A stretch of DNA of 64,000 bases from CAWHYG01 sp963833505 (GTDB lineage: Bacteria; Eisenbacteria; RBG-16-71-46; CAIMUX01): assembly GCA_963833505.1 (NCBI GenBank), contig CAWHYG010000008.1, positions 248,001 to 312,000 of the forward strand, in the 5' to 3' direction. Positions 44,518-52,198 of the stretch are shown one piece after another (the stretch's first letter is position 1; each line of letters starts with the position of its first letter). The notes below the pieces were generated by a model that ran no database searches, had not been told where the DNA came from, and was given only the letters and a program-made list of their open reading frames with translations. Made by a program: the position numbers and the translations under genes.

Positions 44518-44766
44518 CTACCCCTTCTTGGCGACGTGCCGGTTGACCAGGACGATGATGCTGTTGACGGTGTCGAAAGCCTCCGGACTCGCCTCCTCAT
44601 CCGGAATGCTGATGCTGTATTTCTTCTCGAGAAAACGCTTCAAGCTGACCATGCTGAAGCTGTCGACGATGCCGCCGGAGATCAACTTGGTGTTTTCGTC
44701 GAGCTCGAGGTCGTCGTCCTCGTCGAGATACTCGTTCCGGATATATTCGAGGATCATCTCCTTCAT
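44518..44766 (-). CDS. Acyl carrier protein (second)
   Basis: 82 residues, strongly acidic. LISGGIVDSFSMVSLKRFLEKKYSI carries the phosphopantetheine Ser (DSFSM). It lies 5 bp upstream of the alpha-oxoamine synthase and downstream of an adenylating enzyme and AcpS on the same strand. Ordinary Kbl uses free CoA thioesters, so this ACP is the main hint that the synthase takes an acyl-ACP. ATG preceded by AAAGGAG. Confidence 0.9.
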   Translation of the reverse strand: MKEMILEYIRNEYLDEDDDLELDENTKLISGGIVDSFSMVSLKRFLEKKYSISIPDEEASPEAFDTVNSIIVLVNRHVAKKG

Positions 44767-44854
44767 GCCAGGACTCCTTTCGGTTCGCTCCGCCCCAGTT
44801 TACCCTTCTCGTGACTTCCGCCACCGTTCGGCCGGGAGCCGCCGCCCTCCGGCA

Positions 44855-46564
44855 TCAATCGTCGTCCAGCGTGCTCGTGTCTCCGATCTCCTGGCCCAGC
44901 TCCTTCGCCTTCAGCATCCTCCGCATGATCTTTCCGCTCCGCGTCTTCGGCAGCCTGTCCACGAACTCGATCTCCTGCGGCATGGCGAGCGGAGACAGCT
45001 TCTTCCGGATGAAGTTCATGATGCTGAGCTCGAGATCGTCGCTGGGCGAGAAGCCCGGCCGGAGGGCCACGAACGCCTTGACCACCTCCATGTTCACGGG
45101 ATCGGGTTTGCCGATGGCGGCCGACTCGGCCACGGCCTCATGCTCAAGCAGGGCGCTCTCGATCTCGAAGGGCCCGACCAGGTGTCCGCCGGTGTTGATG
45201 ACGTCGTCGTCCCGTCCGGAGAACCAGAAGTAGCCGTCCGCGTCCAGGCTGGCCCGGTCGCCGCAGATGTACCATCCGTTCAGGAACTTCTTCAGATAGG
45301 TCGGCGTGTTGTTCCAGTAGGTCCTCATCAGGCTCGGCCACGGCGGCCGGATCGCGATCATCCCCACCTTGCCCGGTTCGCGGATCGGCTCGCCGGTGAT
45401 CGGATCGACGATGGCGCCGGTGAGCGCGGGGAAGGGACGGCCCATGCTGCCGGCCTTGACCGGCATGCCGGGCAGGTTCGTGACCACGATGGCGCCGGTC
45501 TCGGTCTGCCAGAAGGTATCGAGAAAATCGAGCCCGAACGCCTCCCGGCCCCAGTGCACGCCCTCGGGATTGAGCGGCTCCCCGACGCTGCACATGTGCC
45601 GGAGGCTCGACAGATCACGGCGCTTCACCGGCTCGATCCCGTCCTTCATCAGCATCCGGATGGCGGTGGGGGCGGTATACCAGACGGTGACCTTGTGTTT
45701 CTCCATCGTGGCGTACCAGCGGTCGCTGGAGAATCCCGCATCCAGCACCACCTGCGTCACCCCGAGAACCCAGGGGGCGATGATCCCGTAGCTCGTCCCG
45801 GTGACCCATCCCGGATCGGCCGTGCACCAGTAGACGTCGTCGTCGCGAAGGTCGAGCACGACCTTGGCCGTCAGGTACTGGGAGAAGATGCTCGAGTGGA
45901 CGTGGAGCGCGCCCTTCGGCTTGCCCGTGGTGCCGCTGGTGTAATGCAGCAGGCTCGGGCTCTCCGCGTAGGTCTTGAAGATCGGGAATTCCGGCACGCG
46001 GTGCGCCATCATGTCGTAGCCGACCTCACCCTCGGCTTCGTGCAGGCGCTTCTTCTCCTCATCGTGGTCGACCACGATGACGGTCTTCAGCTCGGGCAGT
46101 CGTTCCCGGAGCCGCCGGATCTTCCCCAGATGCTTGTGCTGGGTGATGATGGCGACCGCCTTGCTGTCGTCGGCCCGCTGGAACAGTGCCTCCTCGCCGA
46201 AGGCGGAGAAAAGCGGCTGGACGACCGCGCCGGTCTTCAGGATCCCCATCACGCTGATGTAGAGCTCCGGGCAGCGTTCGAGAAAAACGCACACCCGGTC
46301 CTGCGGCCGGATCCCGTGCCGAGTGATGAGCTCGGCCCAGCCGTTGGTCAGGAGCTTGAGATCCTGATAGGTGAAATGCCGGATCTCGCCTTCGTTGTTC
46401 TCATGGATCATCGCGAGCTTGTCACCGCGGCCTTGATCGACGTTGCGATCAATGCAGAGGTAGCCGAGATTGAGCGGCTGCCCCTCCGTCCATCCCAGCT
46501 CGCGCTGGGCGACGTCCCAGGTGATCTCCCGACGGAGTTTTTCGTAGTCGACGGCGTGGCTCAC
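44855..46564 (-). CDS. AMP-forming acetyl/acyl-CoA synthetase (AcsA-like)
   Basis: 569 residues from GTG 46564 (GGGGAGG 6 bp upstream). YTSGTTGKPKGALHVH is the P-loop, DTFWQTETGAIV the core motif, GWYICGDRASLDADGYFWFSGRDDDVINTGGHLVGPFEIE the hinge, and PKTRSGKIMRR the catalytic Lys, as in acetyl-CoA synthetase AcsA/ACS. Shorter than AcsA of E. coli. Substrate may be acetate or a short/medium acid. Same strand as the ACP and the oxoamine synthase, so it may supply their acyl donor. Confidence 0.87.
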   Translation of the reverse strand: MSHAVDYEKLRREITWDVAQRELGWTEGQPLNLGYLCIDRNVDQGRGDKLAMIHENNEGEIRHFTYQDLKLLTNGWAELITRHGIRPQDRVCVFLERCPELYISVMGILKTGAVVQPLFSAFGEEALFQRADDSKAVAIITQHKHLGKIRRLRERLPELKTVIVVDHDEEKKRLHEAEGEVGYDMMAHRVPEFPIFKTYAESPSLLHYTSGTTGKPKGALHVHSSIFSQYLTAKVVLDLRDDDVYWCTADPGWVTGTSYGIIAPWVLGVTQVVLDAGFSSDRWYATMEKHKVTVWYTAPTAIRMLMKDGIEPVKRRDLSSLRHMCSVGEPLNPEGVHWGREAFGLDFLDTFWQTETGAIVVTNLPGMPVKAGSMGRPFPALTGAIVDPITGEPIREPGKVGMIAIRPPWPSLMRTYWNNTPTYLKKFLNGWYICGDRASLDADGYFWFSGRDDDVINTGGHLVGPFEIESALLEHEAVAESAAIGKPDPVNMEVVKAFVALRPGFSPSDDLELSIMNFIRKKLSPLAMPQEIEFVDRLPKTRSGKIMRRMLKAKELGQEIGDTSTLDDD

Positions 46565-46623
46565 ACCGCACCTCCCCACCATACTGCCCATGAACCCTTC
46601 CGCTCACCCCGACCGGTCGCCGG

Positions 46624-47013
46624 TCAAGGGAGCACACCCTCCAGAACCGACCAAGCCACCGCCACGCGGTCCGTCCATCCGAGGGAGAGATGCGCGCGCC
46701 GGACGCCCGCCAGGGCGGCCAATCGCGCCGTCTCACCCGAAACGCCATACCCGATCCTCCGGCCCTCCTCCACGACCTCGAGGTCATGCCAGGAGATCCG
46801 GCCGGACCGGCCGGTTCCGAGAGCCTTGAAGAGAGCTTCCTTGGCGGCGAAGGAGGAGGCGATGGCCAGCGCGGGCCGAGCGGATCGGTAGCAGCGTCCG
46901 ATCTCAGACGGACGGAGAAACTCCCGGAGCAGATCCTCGCCCCCCCGGCCGATCGCGCGCTCGAACCTGGCCACCTCCACCACATCCACCCCTACGCCTA
47001 GGATCTTCATCAT
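46624..47013 (-). CDS. acpS: Holo-acyl-carrier-protein synthase
   Basis: 129 residues. LGVGVDVVEVARFERAI (metal Asp) and ASSFAAKEALFKALGTGRSGRISWHDLEV (Glu and Lys of the WxxKEA-like site) are diagnostic of AcpS. It moves 4'-phosphopantetheine from CoA to the Ser of ACPs, here presumably including the two ACPs of the neighbourhood. The ATG at 47013 (or the adjacent one at 47010) starts at the conserved strand; the upstream 18 codons are not family-like. Confidence 0.93.
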   Translation of the reverse strand: MMKILGVGVDVVEVARFERAIGRGGEDLLREFLRPSEIGRCYRSARPALAIASSFAAKEALFKALGTGRSGRISWHDLEVVEEGRRIGYGVSGETARLAALAGVRRAHLSLGWTDRVAVAWSVLEGVLP

Positions 47014-47160
47014 GGCAATTCCCGGACAGACGGGGCTCCGAAGGGACAGGCTATCACCGCGAAGCACGGGACGAAAGGAGGGAATGAAGGGGTGATGGAC
47101 GGAGAATGGACGCGAGTGGGCGGGGAATGGAGGGAGAACGGCGGGAGAACGGAGCTGCGC

Positions 47161-47874
47161 TCAAGCCGCCTTTCCGCCCTTGGCTCCGGATCCGTAGAGG
47201 ATCTCCATCCGCTCCTCGACCTCCCGCCGCGTCGTCAGGACGACCTGGATATGGAGACCGGTTGCCTGCTCCAGCTCGCAGGACAAGGCTAGAGACTGGG
47301 GCCGCCAAAGGGCGACGGTCAGGGTCCGGCGGCGGCAGGCGAGCGGAACGATCCCGTTCGCTTGAGCGAAGCGCGCGCTGACCCAGGCGACGAGGGAGGG
47401 ATCGGGCGCGATGCTCGAGATCGGGACGTAGGCGATTCCACCCTGTTCGGCGAGACCCTGGGCCAGGGCCTCCTCGCTGATCAGACCGAGGCGCAGAAGA
47501 GTCTCGCCCAGGATCTCTCCGGTCTTCTGCTCCCTGATCGCGGTCTCGAGGTCGGACAGAGGCAGCAGACCGCGAAGCACGAGCAGCTCGCCCAGGTGCA
47601 ACCGCCGCCCGTGCTCGTCGAGGAGGGCCAGAAGATGCCCTTCATCGAGGAATCCCTGCTCAACCGCGAGACGCCCGATCGGCCGCCGCGAACCCTGAGG
47701 CAGATCCTGCTGCAGTCGGACCAGATTTCGCAGGTCCCGCGGCTCGAGCAATCCCTCCTCGACCAGGATCTGGGCGAAGAACTCGGTTCGGGCGGGGAAA
47801 TCCCGGGTGTCCGGCGCCGGCGTACTCCGGGCCGGCTCGGTGGCGTGATTCCGGTCAGGGCGTTTTCGGCTCAA
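47161..47874 (-). CDS. Stand-alone MshEN-domain protein
   Basis: 237 residues with three tandem MshEN-like helical motifs: IGRLAVEQGFLDEGHLLALLDEH, LGELLVLRGLLPLSDLETAIREQ and LGETLLRLGLISEEALAQGLAEQ, then a GspE-II N-terminal-like domain (YVPISSIAPDPSLVAWVSARFAQANGIVPL). Such modules precede the ATPase domain in GspE/PilB and some bind cyclic-di-GMP; here no ATPase follows. A c-di-GMP-responsive adaptor is an attractive guess only. Directly downstream of the lasso exporter gene on the same strand (66-bp gap). Confidence 0.78.
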   Translation of the reverse strand: MSRKRPDRNHATEPARSTPAPDTRDFPARTEFFAQILVEEGLLEPRDLRNLVRLQQDLPQGSRRPIGRLAVEQGFLDEGHLLALLDEHGRRLHLGELLVLRGLLPLSDLETAIREQKTGEILGETLLRLGLISEEALAQGLAEQGGIAYVPISSIAPDPSLVAWVSARFAQANGIVPLACRRRTLTVALWRPQSLALSCELEQATGLHIQVVLTTRREVEERMEILYGSGAKGGKAA

Positions 47875-47940
47875 GGGACCTCCGGCGAGACAGAGGACGT
47901 TGCAGAAGACCGCTGCAAGACCGCCGCGGACGTCACCTCT

Positions 47941-49756
47941 CTATCGGCCGGCGGCGGCCTCCTCTCCAGTTCCCTCGCGGGCGCCGCAGAACGCCGCGTA
48001 ACGACCCTGACGGCTCAGCAGCTCGGCGTGCGTACCACACTCCACCAGCCGGCCGCGCTCGAGCACGCAGATCCGGTCCGCCATCTGGATCGTGCTCAGC
48101 CGGTGGCTCACGATCAGGGCGCTCTGCCCTCCCATGCGCCGCCGGAAACTGCGGAACAGCTCCGCCTCGGCCAGGGGATCGAGCGAGCTGCTCGGCTCAT
48201 CCAGGATGAGCAGGCGGGATTTCCGATAGAAGGCGCGGGCCAGGGCCAGCTTCTGCCACTCTCCCGTGCTCAGCTCGTGGCCCTTGCTGAACCATCCGCC
48301 GAGCATGGTGTCGTAGCCTTCCGGCAGGCGGGAGAGGAAACGGTCGGCGCCGGAACGACGTCCCGCCTCCGGGACCCCATCGCCGTCCTGATCTCCGGTC
48401 ACGTCTCCCAGCCAGAATGTTCTCCCGCGCCTGCAGGTAGTAGTGGGCGTAATCCTGGAAGAGGAGACTCAGCTCGCGCCGCCACATCACCGGGTCGAGA
48501 TCGCGGAGATCCGTCTCCTCCACCGTGATCCTTCCCTGTCCGGGATCGTAAAGGCGGCAGAGCAGCTTGATCAGCGTGGTTTTTCCCGAACCGTTCTCGC
48601 CCACGAGGGCCACGATCTCTCCGGGCGACAGCGTGAGATCGATGTCGAAGAGCGCCGATTGCTCGGAGGAGGGATAGGCGAAGCCGACCCCTTCGAACGC
48701 GATTCCCCGGCGGATCTCCTTGGGCACCGGTCGAGTTGCGGCCGGGACCACGACCCGGGGCTTGAGATCCAGGAATCGATGCATGTCAGCCAGGAAGAGG
48801 CTGTCCTCATACAGAGTGGCGCCGCTCCGCAACGTCGACTGCAGGTATCCGAGGCCGCTCTGGAATCCCTGGTAGTACACGACGAGCGAACCGAGGCCGA
48901 GGCTTCCTCGAAGCGCCCGGAGCGCCAGGATCGCGAAGGTCCCGAAGATCGCCACCGTGGCCAGCGCCTGTCCGGCGAAGTCGGCGCCGGATCGCGCCCG
49001 CACCAGGCTCAGCCGGAGGCGCCGCAAGGACGTCCGAATCTCGCGAAACCGATCGCGGAAGAGCGAGCCCAAGCCGAACAGGCGAATCTCCTTGGCGTGC
49101 CCGGAGTCGGTCAGCAGCCAGTGGTAGTACCAGGCGCGCCGTTCCTGCTCCGTCTTGGTCAGGTCCATCTGGTGCAGCTTGCGGGCGTATCGGACGCGAG
49201 CCAGCGAGGCGGGAAGCGCCAGCACGAGAAGGCCGAGGCCGATCCGCCAGTCCAGCGAAATCAGGAAGCCGCCGATGCCCGCCAGCGCGAGGGCGCTTTG
49301 CGCCATCTGGGTCATCCCGCTCACCACGCGCCCGGGCCGGTAGGGAGCCTCGAACTGGGCGCGATGGAAGAGATCGTGGTACTTCGGATCCTCGTAGTGC
49401 GCCAGGTCAAGCGCCGCAGATTGGGCGTGGAGCTCATCCGCGACCTCGTCGGTCACGGCCATGCTCTGGGCATCCTGCGCCAGCTCGCCCAGGGAACGGC
49501 ACAGGACCATGAGGAGACCGGCGGCCGCGGCCATGATGATCCAGGGAAGCACCCGCTCGAAGCTCCCCGGAACCGGCCCTGAGCGGGTCGCCGCCGTCAC
49601 GGCATCGATGATCCGCTTCATCAGGTAGAGGGAGATCAGCGGCAGGGATCCCTGGAAAAGGACCAGGATGGCGCTCAGGAAGCCCCAGCCCGGCGCGCTC
49701 CGCCAGACGAGGCGGACCGCTCGCCCGAGGGTTCGTGGCATGGAGTAACCGGTCAT
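47941..49756 (-). pseudogene. ABC exporter of the lasso-peptide operon, frameshifted
   Basis: Fused membrane plus ATPase half-transporter of about 600 residues, in two frames. Residues 1-460 (49756 to about 48415) hold the six-helix exporter domain and Walker A (VGENGSGKTT); the rest (48402 to 47941) has the signature STGEWQKLALARA and Walker B LLILDEPSSSLDP. One extra base near 48413-48418 breaks the frame: removing it restores ENIWLGDVTGDQ, the usual ENIxLGD motif. No slippery heptamer is obvious, so it is a sequencing error or a recent mutation. Probably exports and gives immunity to the lasso peptide (D protein). Its start lies behind a 26-bp tandem duplication. Confidence 0.85.
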
Positions 49757-49782
49757 CTCGTGCTCATGGAGTCACCGGTCAT
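49753..49782 (-). other. Nine-codon mini-ORF created by a 26-bp duplication
   Basis: ATG at 49782 overlaps the TPR-glycosyltransferase stop (ATGA); the peptide MTGDSMSTR ends in a TGA overlapping the exporter ATG at 49756 (ATGA again). The first 18 bases are repeated 26 bp later with one mismatch. Likely only a coupling device. Confidence 0.75.
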
Positions 49783-51617
49783 CCGACGCCCGCCTGCGGC
49801 CCGGTCCGGGCGTTCGGCTCCGGGCCGTCGGTGGGAGCTTGTACAACACCGCTCGCCACCCAGTGCCGCAGCGCCGTCGACGCCTCGTGAATCACCGCGC
49901 TCCAATCCCCCAGCCGCTTCTGTTTGAATACCCTGAGCGTAGGATACCAGGGGTTGCTGCCCAGATCCGGCTCCCACAGCGCGTCGGGGGCGGCTGACAG
50001 CAGCACCCAGACCGGCTTCCCCAGCGCCCCGGCCAAATGCATCGGCGCCGAATCCGCGGTGATGACGAGGTCGAGGTTCTGCATGAGGCAGGCGGTATCG
50101 TAGAAGTCCGACAATTCTCCGCACATCTCGACCAACGGCGCCGGGCCGGGCCACGGCGGTGACTGTCTTTCCGGGGGATCTTTCTGAAGGGAGACGAAGC
50201 AGACCCCCGAAACCCGGGCCAGTCCGAACAGCTCCTCGAATGGAACCGACCGCCTTGCAGCCGATGGATGAGCCGGCCGGGTCGCCCAGGCGATCCCGAC
50301 GTAGAAGGGCGATCCCGAACCTGTTCGCTCCCTCAAGCGCTGCCCCCACGGCAATACGTCCCGGGACTCGACCTGCACGTACGGCACCTTGGCGGCCACC
50401 TTCGTTCGATCCGTCCCGAAAACGAAAGGAAGGCTCGCCACCGGGCAGTTCCAGTCGGTTCCCGGCGTCTGGTCATCCCAGTCGACCGCTTGCAGAACTC
50501 CCGGCAAGCGCTGCAGGATCCGCTTGAGGGCCCGGGGACCGGCCACGGTCACCCGCAGCTTGCGTTCCACTACGTCAGGCACGTACCGGATGAACTGCAG
50601 GGTGTCGCCGTACCCCTGTTCCCCATAAATCAGGATGGATTCCCCGCCGGCCTCCTGCCCGAGCCAGAGCTTCGAGGCGTACCGGCGCGGCTCCGGAGTG
50701 TCCACCACGAACGATCTTCGCGCTTCGTAGCCCTTCCAACCGTCACCCGTCTTCCCGGTGTCCAACTTCCTCACGGCGTTCCGAAACACGTCGCGGGGAC
50801 GGTGCTCGCTGTAGGCGAACGCGAGGTCGGAGGCCCTGACCGCCTCCTCCATCCGGTTCTCCGCGTAGTCGAGCACAGACTGGTTCCACCAGGTGTCCGG
50901 CTTGTCCGGATGGTGTTTCCTCGCCTGCCGCACCGCCTCGGCCGCCTCCTCCGTCCTCGCCAGCCGTAGATACACTTTCGCCGCCGGGTTGTAGCTTCGC
51001 GAGTCGCCCCGGTCAATCGCCGCTTTCAGATCCGAGAGCGCCTCATCCAGCCGTCCCTGGGCGAGGCGCAACAAACCGCGCGAGCGGAATGCGATTCCCG
51101 CATCCTCCGATTCGAAGTCCGTCTTCTCGAACGACCCTTCCGCCGGGATGAAATCCTTGAGCTCGGCGAACAAACGCGCCAGCCGCAGCCTGATCGTGCG
51201 GTCGCTCGACCGGAGCGCCCGCGCCCGTTCGAGGTGTCGTCGTGCTTCGGTCAGCAGACCCACGTGCCAGTGGACGGTCGCGAGGTTGTACAACGGTTCG
51301 GGAGCGGTCGGAAGGAGATCCGCCGCGGAGTGGAGCCGTCTGGCGGCCTCGTCCCACCAGGTGACCTTGATCAGCACGTAACCGAGGTTGTTGAAGAAGT
51401 CGCCTGAAGCACAACCGCGGGTTTCCGCGTCCGACATCCATTCCAGGGCTCTCGTATACGAACCGGTCGCGAAGTGTTTCAGACCCATCACGTAACTTCC
51501 CGCGCCCGGTTCGGGATGGCTGCCCAGGTATCGGATGAACGCCTCGCCCCCGCGCTTCACGTCCCCGGCGGAGAGTGCCGCCATGCCTTCCGCCAGGGGA
51601 TCCGCCAGAATCAGCAT
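49779..51617 (-). CDS. TPR-containing GT9-like glycosyltransferase in the lasso operon
   Basis: 612 residues. The N-terminal half is TPR helices (TRALEWMSDAETRG, WDEAARRLHSAADLLPTAPEPLYNLATVHWH, LDEALSDLKAAIDRGD). The C-terminal half is a GT-B fold like heptosyltransferase/SPINDLY relatives (SILIYGEQGYGDTLQFIRYVP, ITADSAPMHLAGALGKPVWVLLSAAPDALW). It lies between the precursor and the exporter, and its stop is coupled to the exporter via the mini-ORF. Proposed role: glycosylating the lasso peptide or its phosphate; unproven. ATG preceded by AAAGG. A general envelope or protein glycosyltransferase is the alternative. Confidence 0.83.
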   Translation of the reverse strand: MLILADPLAEGMAALSAGDVKRGGEAFIRYLGSHPEPGAGSYVMGLKHFATGSYTRALEWMSDAETRGCASGDFFNNLGYVLIKVTWWDEAARRLHSAADLLPTAPEPLYNLATVHWHVGLLTEARRHLERARALRSSDRTIRLRLARLFAELKDFIPAEGSFEKTDFESEDAGIAFRSRGLLRLAQGRLDEALSDLKAAIDRGDSRSYNPAAKVYLRLARTEEAAEAVRQARKHHPDKPDTWWNQSVLDYAENRMEEAVRASDLAFAYSEHRPRDVFRNAVRKLDTGKTGDGWKGYEARRSFVVDTPEPRRYASKLWLGQEAGGESILIYGEQGYGDTLQFIRYVPDVVERKLRVTVAGPRALKRILQRLPGVLQAVDWDDQTPGTDWNCPVASLPFVFGTDRTKVAAKVPYVQVESRDVLPWGQRLRERTGSGSPFYVGIAWATRPAHPSAARRSVPFEELFGLARVSGVCFVSLQKDPPERQSPPWPGPAPLVEMCGELSDFYDTACLMQNLDLVITADSAPMHLAGALGKPVWVLLSAAPDALWEPDLGSNPWYPTLRVFKQKRLGDWSAVIHEASTALRHWVASGVVQAPTDGPEPNARTGPQAGVG

Positions 51618-52031
51618 GCGATTGCCTTTCGAAGCCCTTCGCTGCAGGGCTGCGCGCGCCGTGTCCGGACGGCCATCTCCGGTGCCTCGCGACGGGCTGT
51701 CATGAATAACGCGGTCTGGGGTCGCAGGTCGGCCGGCGCCCGGTCACCTGCGCCGGTACCCCTGGCACGAACATCTACCGGTATATCACCGGAGAGGCAA
51801 CGGGGCCTATGAAAGGATCGAGGCCCCGGGCGGGCATCGGCGCCGGCCTGGGGCATTGGGGCAGCAGGAAGATTGAACAGGATCAGGAAGACATCAAACA
51901 GCGAAGCCGACGAACTCGATCGAGCGCGCCGACCCCGCTTGATAGTTACACCCAACTCAAGAGCAACCGCCGCCGCGCGCCCTCAAGAGACGGCAGAAAG
52001 CCAGCCGTTCAATCAGCCTGGGTTGGACTTC
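51618..52031 (-). promoter_or_regulatory. 414-bp gap after the lasso precursor, with a possible promoter
   Basis: No gene I can support, although open frames exist. On the minus strand TTGCTC (51961-51966), a 16-bp spacer and TATCAA (51939-51944) form a weak promoter for the glycosyltransferase-exporter pair. This long gap may let the precursor transcript end or be processed separately. The DNA is somewhat AT-richer than the genes. Confidence 0.3.
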
Positions 52032-52142
52032 TCAGGAATGCTGGAACGAGCTGACTCCGTCACCGCCGACCGTCCCTTTCAGCGTTTCGGCGATCGCCGT
52101 GATCCTGAGTACCGGCCGTTCCCATTGCAAACGGTTGTCCAT
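52032..52142 (-). CDS. Lasso peptide precursor
   Basis: 36 residues, ATG at 52142 with GGGAGGAG 4 bp upstream. The leader has the RRE-recognition pattern WERPVL (consensus aromatic-x-x-P-x-L), followed by RITAIAETLK; the rest is GTVGGDGVSSFQHS. The usual leader Thr at -2 fits only if the core starts at Lys (KGTVGGDGVSSFQHS), giving a seven-residue ring closed at Asp7; starting at Gly would give a six-residue ring, smaller than any known. The C-terminal Ser is the type of residue phosphorylated by lasso kinases, matching the gene at 55116. It lies just downstream of the cyclase gene. Confidence 0.82.
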   Translation of the reverse strand: MDNRLQWERPVLRITAIAETLKGTVGGDGVSSFQHS

Positions 52143-52198
52143 GACTCCTCCCTTTGATTCAAGCCGACGACCATCCTCGGTCCTTGGTCGAAATGGAA

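Noticed and set aside
43376..46891. Very long plus-strand open frame opposite the oxoamine synthase, ACP and ligase
   Set aside because: It is antisense to three well-conserved genes, has no domain of its own, and arises from GC-rich third positions. Similar long antisense frames at 29272-32325 and 8605-11031 were rejected for the same reason.
51611..52054. Open frames of about 80-115 codons downstream of the lasso precursor
   Set aside because: No homology pattern, no ribosome site, Arg/Pro-rich composition typical of non-coding frames here; no lasso leader motif, so not second precursors.
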